Positions 13,101-25,303 are shown, numbered from the stretch's first letter. The stretch: 64,000 bases of DNA from Chrysaora quinquecirrha (GCA_014526335.1 JACTAT010000027.1:3337231-3401230); one strand, 5' to 3'. The notes: generated by a model not told the origin, from the sequence alone. Numbers and translations: made by a program.

Positions 13101-15018
13101 CATTTCTATCCGTATTTGGGCAGGCATTCCGCCTTTGTATAATGGTTATGGTCTTTCTGACATCTAGACTCTGAGGAGTGTCAAACAAAACAGCTTTTAG
13201 TATGTCAAAGATCGTTCTGCTATTTTTTCGCTATCTTGGTTCTTTTTCATGCTCAAAGACTGTTAAATATATAGGACCAACAACTACTCAGATTAAATTC
13301 AGCATTAGACGTCTTCAATCAACCGAAATCATCTTCAAAACACTTAGTGATTACGAAAAAACCAACCTCTGTGGATGGGTTGCATTGGCAAGTGGTCCAG
13401 ACATCTGTTCGTGCATTTCATGCATTTCACTTAACAGCTTATCCATGCGGAATGTTTGTGGAGCATCGTAGTAGTTTGGCCGCTGTAAGTATTCTCTGAC
13501 GAGCTACAATACAATAGAGGCAAGTAAGAAAGTTGAGATTTGTAGTACCGAAATCTCCAAAAATATGGATCTGAATCTCACACTCGCAAGGAACTGGTTA
13601 GTTTAAGCAGAAGAAAGAAATATACGGAGAGAAAAACAAATTGCGAGAAAAACGTAGTTACGGAAAGTGAACAGGACATAAGTTCGAGATAGGGTTGAGT
13701 TTGAGATATAGGGTTTTCAAGATAGAGAGTGTTAACTGTATGAAGGTGTTTTCTTTAAGGAAACTTTCTCTGCCCCTCGTTTTATCAAGAGACTATCGAA
13801 AGATCAAAAGCATTTTCGATGACGAATCTTGGGAAAATCGGAGGCTTTGCAGGCATCAAACTCTTCTGACTCCAGAGCTAGAAGATTTCACAGATTTTGA
13901 AGATATTCTTGCTTTCAAGTGGAATCTTGGTCAATCTCTAAAATCTTCCATTTTCAAGAACAAATCTTTTTGGACTGTTCCAAATCAAAAGCCTGCATAC
14001 ATTCTTAAAGTCTTATTCAGAATTCAAAAGAGATGTAAGTCCCAAAGAAACCATCCTATGATTATAGCAAATCTGGAAAATTCACCTATTTACCTCTTGT
14101 TCGCTGGCATCTTCAAAACGTCTTTGTTCAGCCTACACGAACAGTATAAATTAGGAATTTAGTTACTTTATCAAAGATCTGAAGAATACATTGTTACTAC
14201 TACAAGCACAATTTAAAACTAAATAATGCAAAGACAAAATATACCTGAAATTGCCAATTGTCTGCATGCAGTCGATCCTATAAAAAAGAAAAGATACAGC
14301 TGAGACTCTTAACTAAAACTGGCTTAACTTTAACTGCTTGCTGTCCCAGAAGGGTATGGGTCTTCATAATTTTTTAATCACTTCAATAGACAGCAAACAG
14401 TACTTAAACTTTTCAAAAGTTCCCAATTTCATGAAGGCTTCGACTGCCAAAAATGAAGTTGGTGAAAGTTTTTACCCCACTCAGTCCAAGCCTATGTAAA
14501 ATAGTAAACTTTTAAGGCTTGTAAAATTGACAATAAAAGTGCTGAGATAGAAAAACTGGACTAAACTGCACCTAGACAAATTTTTGGGTGCTTTATATGA
14601 TTTTTGCAAGGAAAACTTAAATCTTGTGATTTCGAAAAACTTCAATTCTACTGAAGTGATCTATTGTTCTTTCTATTGTTCTATTGTTTAATCTTTGGCA
14701 TGGCGTATGCATGGAATGGACCATGGATCAAGGGGCCATTCATTTATTATATATCTATCATTGTATATTTCAAAAAATAGTATAATGTAATAAAATCATT
14801 AGGTAGGTCATAAAGGTCAATTGCTTAGCCCCCCCCCAATCTGAGATTCCTTCCATGGGCTTGTAATGCAGAATTCATATTCATGAGTATGAACTCTGAA
14901 CTGAATTGAAAACATTTGTTACCTGGTGTCTTGCTTTGTCTTGCGTGAAATGCGATGCCATGCTCATTAGGGGGTTTGCACCCCCACACTCCCCTTCAAT
15001 CAGCTGTTTCATTGCCAT
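4149..15018 (-). CDS. PEX5: Peroxisomal PTS1 receptor PEX5, C-terminus not found
   Basis: Cycling cytosol/peroxisome receptor that binds C-terminal SKL-type signals through TPRs and docks on PEX14/PEX13 through WxxxF/Y motifs. Seventeen minus-strand exons: 14923-15018, 14245-14277, 14094-14132, 13367-13503, 12857-12919, 12118-12247, 11419-11515, 10688-10738, 10089-10202, 9499-9551, 9203-9260, 8261-8377, 7374-7400, 6700-6770, 5940-6021, 4968-5008, 4149-4302. The start is ATG at 15018, giving [13 protein letters not shown] with Cys11, the monoubiquitination cysteine of the family. WxxxF/Y motifs seen: WVDEF, WIDEF, WAHEY, WAEEF, WIDEY. TPR landmarks: [49 protein letters not shown]. About 454 residues are present against about 600-640 in vertebrates; the last TPRs are absent although exon 17 ends in a normal donor. 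Phases agree throughout except between exons 4 and 5, where an unseen mini-exon or an indel is needed. Confidence 0.93.
5127..5655. repeat. Tetranucleotide-type tandem repeat (CAAG/CAGG/CATG)n
   Basis: About 530 bases made of CAAG, CAGG, CATG and CAAC tetramers in a loosely higher-order arrangement (for example AAGCATGCAAGCAGGCAAGC recurring). It lies in the PEX5 intron between exons 15 and 16. Long open frames on both strands here are a by-product of the 4-base period. Confidence 0.9.
7041..7205 (+). mobile_element. SINE-like repeat copy, PEX5 intron
   Basis: Starts TTCTGTGGCGTCGCGGTGTA, keeps GGGTTCGAGCTCAGCCACGG and TCGATTAGTTAACCTGCTAC. A truncated fifth copy is at about 7856-7932 in the next intron. 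Confidence 0.65.
7446..7565. repeat. Dispersed repeat, inverted relative to 17845-17980
   Basis: GGCTGTTTCTGACACCGTAT, ATCACTTATCATGACAAGCC and CCCATCATCGGGCAATGAGA here occur as reverse complements at 17845-17980. Both copies are next to a second shared element (GTCTGACACTCCTCAGAGT at 7219; its relatives at 13165, 17757, 32005 and 38560). Confidence 0.7.
8815..8870 (+). other. tRNA-like relic
   Basis: Contains CTGGCTTGTTGTCCAG followed by GGTTACTGGTTCGAATCCCA, resembling an anticodon arm plus T arm with an exact B-box. The acceptor and D stems do not close and the T stem is shifted, so this is not called a functional tRNA. Confidence 0.3.
10799..10983. mobile_element. Small foldback element, PEX5 intron
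   Basis: Left GGCGCGAACACTAGGA and right TCCTAGTGTTCGCCATTCAT are inverted; a second inner copy GGCGAACACTAGACTTTTCC occurs at 10842. About 185 bp, non-coding. Confidence 0.6.
11655..12075. repeat. AGGTC-type short tandem repeat, PEX5 intron
   Basis: Degenerate 5-base repeat (AGGTC, AAGTC, AGACC) over about 420 bases, including two larger units that share CAAGTCTAGTGGTGCCAGGT-like and CAAGTTTAGTGCCACCAGGT sequence. Lies just downstream in reading order of exon 6. Confidence 0.8.
12597..12824. mobile_element. MITE-like element with AAGGCCCATTTCACTTCATT ends
   Basis: Starts TAAAGGCCCATTTCACTTCA and ends AATGAAGTGGAAATGGGCCT, an inverted pair of about 20 bases. About 228 bp, in a PEX5 intron. 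A related right end (CGAACGAAGTGGAAATGAGC) lies at about 40441-40461 in REV1. Confidence 0.7.
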
Positions 15019-17638
15019 TATAAAAGTCAAACAGGAACAGTCACTAAAAAAAGAAAAGTATAACTACAAGTCAGTAAGAAATTGAAGGTGAAGGTGTTAT
15101 GGTGTTTTTGTGCCAGTTGCTAGAATCTCAGTAGTAGGTTAACTATTCAAGCATCCTAGACACTAGACTGGAATAGCTGCTAGCTGTTGTCAAGAAGAGG
15201 AATTACTTTCCAAACACCTGTTGTCATCCAGAGCAACAGCTGGCCAGGCAGGTGTTGTTCAACAATCACACAACAAAGTTTCCAGCCAGGAAGGTGAAAT
15301 TTTGAAACTCAATGGTTTTTTGACAATATCAAGGATCTCAGTGTACCATACTTTAATCGAGGCAGCAGACAGTGCACAAGATCGACCGTGGCTTGGCTCG
15401 AACCCTGACCATTCTTGATGATGCTAAGATCTCAGTAGTAGGTTAACTATTCAAGATCTCCCAGACTGGAATCTTTACACATTGCGCACCAAAGTTCATT
15501 ACTTCTATTTTCAGGCTGTGAAGCCACACTGACCTCCTGATACCAGATTACACCACAATGCCTAATAGCCACAGCATCTCATCAATTACAACACTCTATG
15601 CTAGTGTTGTTTTTGAATTTTGATGTTCATATTTATATATGCATAGCCCTACCACGACCAACCCCACTATCTCTATACCTAACCCTAACCCCACCGTGTC
15701 CTGTACAGAAAACAGTGGTCCTGTCATCTGTGAGTCCTAGCTCACAAACATATTTGAATATAAATGCGGCTTAGGCCCATGCTTAGGCCTGTAACGTAGG
15801 AAGGAGGACGAGGCCTATCAAAGCAAGCCATCCATCATCTTTTTTCAAAGTTTTCCTGCTTCAAAGCACTGAACGAAATTACAAATAACAGCCAAAATAT
15901 TAACAGTAATATAAAACTAAAAGTGAAGTGGTACCTATTTAACAAAAGATAAAAACAAAACCGTCTTGCTCTCTTGATGTTCACCACTCAGCAAACTTCA
16001 ACTATTCCTCCATTGATTGACTCGAGTTCAAAGTCCGCAAGTTCTGCGCAATCCACGATACATGCGCTGACGTCATGCGTAGTCCTCGCCTCATTTTGTT
16101 GGTTTTGTGGGCTCGAGCAAAAAGTACTGGTTCGAGTCCAGCAAATTGGGTATTCATTTGTACAAGTCATTAGGTACAGCGCGTCTCCCAAAATGAAAAC
16201 AATAAAAGTTGTAAAAATGTAAAAATAACACGAAAATGCGCAGAAGTGTAAATGCAGACTGCCCTTTTAAATTTAATATCAATCATTGTATTTGATTTCG
16301 ACGGGGGCAACAAACTTTGAGAATGAGACCAAGCAAAACAAGGCAGTGGAAAGGAATGAAATAACGGTCTCTTGCTGAAAAGCAAAAACATTGCTCAGTG
16401 CTGGAGATGAATGCTCCCCACTTGCATCCACAATGCCGAGACAATGTGGCTGAGGCGTCGCATCTTACGGTGGTTCCCGTTACAGGAAATCGCTATTCCC
16501 CCCATGAGTCTTCCGCCAGCCTCCGGGGGGAGGGAATATCCGGCCCCCAGACCTGCTTACGCAATGGATACCCCTATGCTTTCACTTCTAACTCATGACA
16601 CTGAACAATAATGTAAGACATTGTCTCCATACTCACAGAATTTCTTCAAGTAATTTAAGCAATTGTGGTAAAACTTTGTCGCGCATGCGCGAGATTCTTA
16701 CAAGATAACATAGATGAATATCTTCAAACGTTTTAACGAAGTTGGCGTCAGTGCATCGGCCCTTAAAACTGCCTGAATTTCAAACTACCACTAAACATCG
16801 GTGATTGGATCACAAAAGTTTTTAAGTCTTCATATACACTTCTGCGCATACTCGTGTTATTTTTACATGGAATTTTTTATTGTTTTCATTTTGGGAGACG
16901 CGATGTACCTAATGGCTTTTTTCATTTGCATGGTCTTTGGGCCGAATATCCCCCTCCTCCCGCTTGCTTAGATGAGGTACATCACCAACAATCAGACAGA
17001 GGTGTGCCACAAAGGCTCCTTTCACTGCACCTTTCCTTTACCTTAAAATACGGGTGCTTAAGAGCACCAAGCAAGCAAACTTTACTATCTTCGTTGGTTA
17101 TGGCGAGCTATCGGAGATCTATCGATATTTGTGCCTTTTTGTGATTTCACTTCTACACCATATTTTTCTTAGAGCTATGGATTGCCTATAAGCTTATAAG
17201 TACACTATTGCGCTGTGAAGTAGTATCAGCCAGGTTTCGAGTTTTCTTGCAAATTGTGTCAAACCATTTCTTACCCCCAAGTTTATCCCCCGCCAACTAG
17301 ATCCTAAATGCTTTTCGAGCCCCCAACAACTATTCATACCCCAAGCAATTAGGGACCTATGCGCATTGTAATGAAATCCCTCAGCAGATGTGAAACTAAC
17401 AGAATTGTATACAACTCAATGATAAAACAAATTCACCTCGGAAGATACACAGAAGAAACATCGATTTTAAGAACTAAGAACTTGTGTATATATACTCAAT
17501 TACAATATCTTACAATATGTACGATAACAATACTTAACAAGAGTGCAGATGTATACAGAACTTTTATTTACAAAGCCCGTTCTAAAAACTCGAAAGTCCA
17601 TAGTTGTGATTCTTGATAGCAAACGTCATCGCCTTCTT
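15019..17638. other. Intergenic region, PEX5 5' side and LRRC23 3' side
   Basis: No gene recognised. Short open frames at 15221-15418, 15974-16222, 16398-16611 and 17359-17616 have no family resemblance I can see. The interval holds two minus-oriented fragments of the SINE-like repeat (15086-15150, 15350-15465), a short CCTAAC-type run at 15678-15692, a perfect CRE palindrome at 16068-16075 and a T-arm-like word at 16126-16141. The PEX5 promoter and any 5'UTR exon should lie here. Confidence 0.5.
16068..16075. promoter_or_regulatory. CRE-like palindrome TGACGTCA
   Basis: Perfect 8-base CREB/ATF consensus in a locally CpG-containing stretch about 1.05 kb upstream of the PEX5 ATG. Only the sequence match supports it; it could be chance. 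Confidence 0.25.
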
Positions 17639-20600
17639 CTATTCGTCTTCTTCTTCAATCTGTATCACTTCAGCTGCGGCCTTAAATGGTTAAGTACATA
17701 GATAAATTGGGAGAGACAGCGAAAACCTCTTTGGGTATACTTAAAAGCTTTTTTCGTCTGACACTACTCAGATTCTAAACTTCAGAAAATGTCTGAATCA
17801 ATTGTAAAGAAGGAGCAACGTTTTGGGACAGATCTATAATATCTTACAATACATTTCTCATTGCCCGATGATGGGAGACGGATCTCTCTCAAAACGTTGC
17901 CCTACTAAATATCAAAGGCTTGTCATGATAAGTGGTGACTATCATGTCTAATACGGTGTCAGAAACAGCCTTGATAAGTCCGAATATAATTACTCTGTAA
18001 AGGTGGACTTTATATCCAGATGCGGATCGAAATGCACCAATCAGAAAGCAAGCCTAGGTTGCTATTGTGTTCTAAACACCAATCAGCTCAAAAGTTTCAA
18101 ATAGAAAAGCCAAGGGTCACAGTCCGATCCATTTACTGGCTTTATCACTCAGATCTCCTCAACAAATTACTTAAATAATCCTTATTTTGCCACCCCCGTA
18201 ATTTCCCCATTCCACACTAGTGGTATTTTTACGTACAGCTGTGGTGGATACTCATTTCTGTAGTGGATTATTGTATGCTTGATGTGTTGGTAGTGTAAAC
18301 AACACGCAAAAAAAGCGCCGCATAAAGCAAAAGCACAATAACCCACACATCAAGCATGATAACCCATCAGACCTCAGTAGTGCGTATAGATTCGCTAGCA
18401 TGAGACAACGTGTCATCGAAAAATCTGATAAAATTAGTAGTACTTACGCTATTCGCTTCTTCTTGTCTCCTCTGCTCATATATCTAGAACAAAATTATGC
18501 AGAAATCAACTCTACGTAGTTAGAGGAGAAACAACAGATAGATGGGTGGGGCACAAAAAACCATACAAAATCAAATAAGCAATACAAGAGAGAAAAAAAG
18601 CAGTAAAACAAACAAACAATCAAAAAAAGAAGTAACAAATAAATTAACAATTATATAAAAAAAAGACAAAGAAATATAAAAAAAATGAAAATAGACCACA
18701 TACAAGCAAACAAACAAATAAACATACATTTAAGGAAGAAAATAAATAAACAAACAAAATAAAGATAGAAATTCACCTCTTCAGCTTCTTGTCTTTCTTC
18801 TTCGTTAACTTGTTCTTTATCAAGCCTCTCTAGACGTCTTAGTAATATCAAGACTTCGATTCTGTAGCCATTTTCAAGACATACAGGGTTATCTGATAGA
18901 AAGCAAAACATCTCATTAACTTATCAATTGAATTCTTGACAAAATAGTATCTTGCTTACTTCTCGACAGGGCATGGTCAAACGACAAAACATAGCTAATC
19001 AAATAATTTGCTTTTGATTGACTGAATTTGCTTGTGCAGCAAAATGTTTGATCATTTAACCACATCAAAAAACATTGGCCAACTATTGCAATAAGCAGAA
19101 AATGTTTTTGAAGTCTTTCAGAATCTTGTCCAAGAAAGTTCTTCCTGTCAACTAATGATTTACGACGTGCCAAATGATCAAACATTGTTAATAAAAAATC
19201 TGAAATTTGCTTGCCCAACAAAAAAACGTTTGATCCTCCGACCATGCATTACAAAACATTGCTCATCGAATACCTGTTAGCTTGCACCAAATAAAAAATG
19301 ATTTTGAAGTTTTTTTAGAATCTTGTCCAAGAATCTTCTGCTTGTCAAACAATGTTTTGCGACTTGGCCAAATGATCAAACATCTGCTTGTCCTACGAAA
19401 TGTTTGATGGTTGGACCAGCTCACAAGCAGAAGTGTTTTTGACGTTCTTAAGAATGATTGCCAAGCAAGTTCTGATTTCCAAGAAATATTTTGCGACGTG
19501 GCCAAATGATCGTACATTGTTAGTCAAACGTCTGCTTGTCCTACGAAATGTTTGATGGGCGAACCACATCACGACACAAGAAAAAAGCAAGTTTTCCTTG
19601 TCAAGCAATGATGTTTGCGACTTAACTATCAAACATTGCTTTTAAAGCAAAAGGCAAAAGGGAAACAAAAGCAAGATTACTCACCTAACAGCACCAAAGC
19701 TCTTAGCATTGGCAGACATTTCAGCTTTGCAACTTCTGTGAGTTCTGAAATATTATTTTGCCTGTGACAAACAAACAAAGATGAAATAAAACAAACAAAA
19801 CAACGAGAAAAATTATTCTTAAAACGCGAGTAGCAAAATTGTGATATTTGAGTCAGCAGACAAGAAACAAGTCTATAACTCCAGTAGTAACTAGAAAACA
19901 ATGGCAAGTTCAGTTCAAACAAGTGGTTCCTTTTGTTTTACCTGGCCATGCAAATTGGCTAAATAGGAAATAGGTACAAACACACCAAGAACAATGGCCA
20001 CTGACGGCGAAATGAAAAACATTGCCATAAATATGTTGCTTAACAGCCATGACGGATGAGTTCTACTTTCACTTCGGGTCAAGCAAGGCATAAGACCTTG
20101 AAATAAAACCAAGGAACAGGACTATGAGTGGAACCAGAAAACAGGACCAAGGGCTAGGAGCTAACAACAAGACCTAAGACCAGAAAAACGAAAACAAGTA
20201 GAGACACACATCTGCAGACATGAAAAGGAAATGAACATTGAATGACTTTTCTCAATAGCTTGATTGCAAAGTCCTTTTAGGCGGAGGACCTAGTGAGGTA
20301 CAAGTTCTTGCCAGGCGATGCTTACAGCGGAGCAAGGGCTACTAATTCAAAATACGAACTGGTATCATACCTCAGATTCAAATATTGCAGGTTCTTCATA
20401 CTTTCGGAGAATCCATTTAGAGATTCAATGTTGTTTCCTCTTAGATGCAAAAAGGATAAATGCTCTAAATTAGACAATTCCTCTACTTCGCGAATTTGAT
20501 TCGCACCCTAAAGAAGAATTGCAGAATTGAAGGTAACGATTGTTGAAAAAATTATATATTTTATATCCATATATCCTTATGGTAGGTATTATACTTAGCA

Positions 20601-23600
20601 TAAGAAGAGACCGATGGCCACCAAAATGTGGTTTCTTCGCAGGATGCTATGCTGAGAAGGGTTGAATATTCAAGGCCACGTTTACAGGTGCAAATATCGA
20701 TGGGATCTAAAGTGGATCCGATCTACGTTTGGTATGGATAGTCTTTGTGTTTACACACAATATCGTAGATCCGATCCATTTCTTGTCCCCAACCGAACTT
20801 CTTTTGAATCACTTTGAAAAGCGTACCAGTAAGTCATCGGTGTAGATGTTTAATATCGCAAAGAAAAGGGGATGACGATAACTGCAGCAATTAACTCACT
20901 AGATATAATTTAGTCAAGCTGGGTATTTGAAGTCCTTTTGTATTGATCAACTTATTTCCTCTGATTTCAAGGACTCTCAGATGTCCAAGTTTCTTCGAAT
21001 CAAGTCCTGTCACTTCAATGATCTCATTTGCTGAAAAGGAAACACAATTTATGTCAGTCAATAGAACCATTTAATGGTAGAGTCGAATTTCTATATAACG
21101 ATTTCTTGAAGGAAACACTTAAATGTTAGTAGGATAGATAGTAAGTTAATTATTTAGTTAGTTAATTAGATTGTTAGTTATTTAGTTAGCTAGTTAGATG
21201 ACTACTTAGTTAGTTAGCTAGTTATTTAGTTACTTAGATAGTAAGTTAGAAAGCTAGTTATTTAGTTAGTTAGATAGCTAGTTATTTAGTTAGTAAGTAA
21301 GTTATTTAGTTAGTTAGCTAGTAACACAGTTAGCTAGTTAGGTTAGAAAGTAAGAAAGTTGATTTGTTATCTAGTAAGTTAATTAATGTGCTAATTAATT
21401 AGCTAATCAATGCGTAAATCAATTAGTTAATTGATTAGTTAGTAAGGTAGTCAATTAGCCAGTTAGCAAGTTAGTTAGTTCGTGTTTCAGTTAGCTAGCT
21501 AGTTAATTAGTTTGTTAGCTAGTAATAGTTAGGTAGCTACTTCGTGAGTAAATTAGTTAGTTAGTTGGTTGGTTAGTTAGTTCGCTTCTAGTGACGTTAG
21601 TTAGTTAATTACATAGTTAGGTAGCAAATTATTAAAGCAGTAGTAACAAAATTTGCAAAAGTAAAACGTATTCATTTACATTTGAGATTTAGCGATTCCA
21701 ACAGCGGATGATTCAGTCCTTCGGTATCCATGATTTTATTGTTTGCAAAACTTGCAGCTTGAAGATACGGCATCTAGATAAAAGACAACATGATACAGCA
21801 AGATATACCAAACATGCAACCAAATGCAAGATGCTGATTTTTGTCGGAATCAAGGTTTTGGTAAAATGGTTCTTTCAGACCCTGGACATACGATCGAACA
21901 TTGTTGGTTAAACATGTGAAGTAAATTTATTTACTGTTTGGCTACGTTGCAAAACATTGCTTTTCAAACATCCTTTGCTTGTTTCTAGCAAAAACGTTTT
22001 GAACTATTTCTCAGCAACTTCTGTTGTCAAGTTATGTTTTGAGACGTGGCCAAACGTTAACGTCAGCAAATTTCAAGTGTTTGTTGTTATGAAACAAGTA
22101 GCAAAATAAAACACGTACAGCACTATCATCATCCTCATTTCATTATCAATTTTATTTGCAGAATAAAATTAGAGTATTGTAGAATAAAATTAGAATTAGA
22201 GTATGAGCAAAAAAAAAAAATGCAAATTTGGTATTCTACATGCCCAAAAGGACAATGCTTGTTTATTTTGATCCAAACAATGCAATAAATAGGAGTAGAA
22301 CTTAATTTCTAACTTCCCAAGGATGGAAAACAGAGATCTCCTGAAATATTGCCTTGATAAATATAAGACCTCTCATCATGAGTGGTGATTAACATGTTTC
22401 GTACTGTATATTTATATTTGCAAATAAAGTATGGGTATTCATAAGTACAATACCTCGTCTAGTTTGGCACTTCTGAGCAGATTCTTATCAGCTTTCAATG
22501 TCAGCAAATGAGTTAATGAGTTCAGTGATGATACATCTTTTAATTTGTTTCCACTTATATCCTGCAAGATAGAACAATCTGAATTATAACTGAAAAGAAT
22601 GACATTATGATCATAACATGCTAATCGGATATCACTTTTGACATCTGAAAATAGTCAACTTTGATAAGAGCTAAAATTGTTTTCTCTTGATGCAATTTAA
22701 CACAAATCAATAGACTTTGCAGGGCTTTGGGAATTTCTAATTAAAACCCTTCTTTTAGAAAAACCCTCGCTGTGGCCTTTAGTAAAGATTTTTTCAGTTC
22801 AAGTTTAAGACTAAGATTAACATTAAAATTAATATTAAGATGTAGATTAAAGTTCATATCAAGACTAAAACTGGAATTAAGATTAAGATGTTGATTAAGA
22901 TTAAAAGCAAGTATAGCAACTAAAATGCACAATCTCTTAGGGATTGAGGACCTTATGGATGGAGTCCTTTGTAAGCTGTGGTCCTTGGCAAGGTGGTTGT
23001 GAGAGGTGGGCAAGGGCTAGTCATAATACTAAAATGATAAGAATATCAAGTAATCACAATCTTACCACATATCTCAGATGTATATAACAATTCAGAAGAC
23101 TTATATCAGTAAGCTGCCTAAAAGAGACATATCATAACTGATTAAAACTTGTCCAAGCAAGGCTGTTATACTTGCAATCACAGATGGGTAGACCTTTGCT
23201 AGAACCTACAACCTTTGTTCTGCTTACCAAGACTGACTTTAGATTGACAAGGTGCTGTGGCGTCATGGTGTAATCTAGCTGACTCGTGGTGTCAGAAGCT
23301 CAGTTTGGTAAGGGTTCGAGCCCAGCCACGGTAGCGTCACAGCCAGGGTCAAGGTCTCGATTAGTTAACCTACTACTGAGATCCTAGCGACTGGCGCTAA
23401 AACACCATATCACCTTCACCTTCAAGGCAACTTTTCAAGTTACCACTTACCATCTTCAGACAATGAGAAATGTCGCTCTATCTGAATTACCTGTCATGTA
23501 TATCAAGTTTAACATAAGCATGAGAGAGACCATTTCCAGTTTTGCAGATCAAAGATAAAGCATCACTTATGACTTCTTTTGTTAATGGATTGTCTGTTAT

Positions 23601-25303
23601 CTCCTGAAAAGGAAATAAAAGTTTAAACAATGGTACAGTGCAGTTAAGTGACAACTTAGCTTATAAGAAAGTACAATACACTTATATTCCTTCCTTTAAT
23701 AGAAACAAACAAATACGTAGCTAGTGCTAGTCCCAAGGGGCTGCCCATAGCTACAGCATCCATTAGTTGGTACATCTCATTGTTTAAGCCATGTAAGTGT
23801 ATGGAAACTTCGTTGTTCCAAAGTTTTCCTGTGCAAACTTTAGCAGAACCAAAAGAAAAGCATTTTTCTATTGCTTAATTAAGTTTCTAAATTTCAAATC
23901 TGTAAAAATTGGCTCATTTTTGTGCATCAATGCAAAGTACCTAAATATTAGGCCCATACATCTTATACTTTTGTTTAATCCCTTATTTCAGACCAAGAAA
24001 AATATGGGATGTTCCTTAAAAAAAAAGATCTGTGAAAGAAAACTGCTGGGATGTTTATTTGTCCTTGGGTAAGTGCATGCTTGATTTCACTTTGATATGC
24101 AAAAGAGACATTTTTTTCTTTTAAGATCCGTTTAGGCCTATAAGAGATGTGATCAATGAAAGATTGGTAAGTATCGGAGTGGAGTATGCAAATGGTTTGA
24201 TCATATATGATTTTTAAATACCAAAGGTTAGCTTGCAACTTTGTTAAACATTTTAAAATCTGTTCTTTTTCAGACTGATGCTGTCAACATGAACATCAAG
24301 CTTCAAATGATTAACTCAACACCATTCCTCAAGGATAAGCTCTTTTTTGGTGAAGACTCACGGAGAACAAAGAACGTAAAACGGACAATTTTAAAATTTT
24401 CAGCTCACAGTATATCTGAAACTTATTTTGTTGACTTAAATTTCGACTTGTAATTTAATTTTACATGAATTGTATTTCCATTTTTATGAGATGAATTGAC
24501 ATGTTACATAAAGTACTTTCTTGTTTCTTTGTCGTTTGCGTTGAATTTCACTAGCAGAGGAGCATAAAAATTATCTGCAAAATGCTGCATCTAATTTTAC
24601 CACACTGCATAATTCAATGCTGAATTTCACTAGTTGGATTTCCGAAAATTGTTTGTAAAATCAGGCGTCTAATTCTACTTGTAGTAGAATTGATTGTCGA
24701 ATTTCACAAGGTCTACCCCTGTGAAATTAGCCACGTCTAATTTTCAGCCCAAGCTGAATTCACCCCGAATTCCTGGTGAATTTCACAAGAATAAATTAAA
24801 CACTGAATTTCACCACAGCGGCTGATTTCACAGTTAATTTCACACCAAATTCAACGGTGAATTTCACCAATGTTTTACCTGTGTAATGTAATATTGTCAA
24901 ATTATTGTTTCAGTGTACTCTGCTGTATGCACGGAAGAACTTTGGAGCCCATATTTGACTGAAAAATACAAAAATACCCCTATTGTTCCTTAAAGAATAG
25001 ACCAAGTCCGGAGAAGCTCCAGTCTCTCAACAAGATCTCTTGTGTGCACGAGATCTTGATAAACTGCCAGACTGGAAACTCTGCACAACGCACACCTAAG
25101 GATATTGTTTTCCAAACAAGCGGAGGTGCTATTGTTTTCTACTGTTTAGTTTAGGCCAATAGGGCAGGAGTTTGAGTTTGCTGTACAGTACAGGCCTATT
25201 AAAGCTTGCTTACAACTTCTTCTTCTTTGCCATCTTCATCTCCAGACTCCATTTCTGGCTCTTCAACACCTTCTTCATCTTCGAAATCCGAAAATTCCGA
25301 CAT
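17639..25303 (-). CDS. LRRC23: Leucine-rich repeat-containing protein 23
   Basis: Axonemal protein of the third radial spoke head in motile cilia (established for mammalian LRRC23). Eleven minus-strand exons: 25214-25303 (ATG 25303), 23491-23603, 23066-23117, 22454-22561, 21680-21773, 20900-21030, 20371-20507, 19685-19761, 18777-18892, 18448-18483, 17639-17680 (TAG). Phases agree at every junction and total 996 nt, 331 residues, close to the 343 of human. Order: acidic N-terminus, then TGNGLSHAYVKLDI, a run of about eight LRRs (for example LTDISLLNCYIHLRYVDISGN, split by an intron), then the LRR cap LLDNPVCLENGYR and an acidic helix with LERLDKEQVNEEERQEAEE. The match to LRRC23 is collinear from end to end. 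It is divergently arranged with REV1. The introns are rich in repeats: copies of the AAACATTG MITE-like family at 18.95-19.65 kb and a TTAG tandem repeat at 21.1-21.6 kb. Confidence 0.94.
18950..19660. repeat. Cluster of AAACATTG-family fragments in LRRC23 intron
   Basis: Repeated words such as CTTGTCCAAGAA, CTGCTTGTCCTACGAAATGT (19386 and 19530) and TTGCGACTTGGCCAAATGAT recur several times. It looks like nested or tandem copies of the same MITE-like family found at 32185-32360, 33181, 37174, 40822, 41210 and 21880-22050. Confidence 0.6.
21120..21625. repeat. (TTAG)n-type tandem repeat, LRRC23 intron
   Basis: About 500 bases of TTAGTTAGTTAGCTAG-type sequence, irregular. The unit is 4 bases, so it is not the TTAGGG or TTAGG telomere repeat. 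Confidence 0.85.
22795..22925. repeat. ATTAAG-type short tandem repeat
   Basis: Roughly 130 bases of imperfect AAGATTAA / AAGACTAA / AACATTAA hexamer-like units in an LRRC23 intron. Confidence 0.6.
23249..23423 (+). mobile_element. SINE-like repeat copy, LRRC23 intron
   Basis: Nearly full copy with GGGTTCGAGCCCAGCCACGG, an exact B-box (GGTTCRANNCC), and GATTAGTTAACCTACTACTG. Opposite orientation to the host gene. Confidence 0.7.
24530..24870. repeat. GAATTTCAC word cluster, LRRC23 first intron
   Basis: The word GAATTTCAC, or a near form such as TGATTTCAC or TTAATTTCAC, recurs about ten times in 340 bases at irregular spacing, often followed by TAG or AAG. No longer common unit was found. 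Confidence 0.55.

Noticed and set aside
16398..16611. Two overlapping 66-codon frames as a small gene
   Set aside because: No splice structure, no family resemblance, frames overlap each other out of phase.
21120..21625. TTAG repeat as interstitial telomere
   Set aside because: Unit is four bases and irregular; animal telomeres use TTAGGG or TTAGG. The tiny CCTAACCCTAACCCC at 15678 is too short to mean anything.
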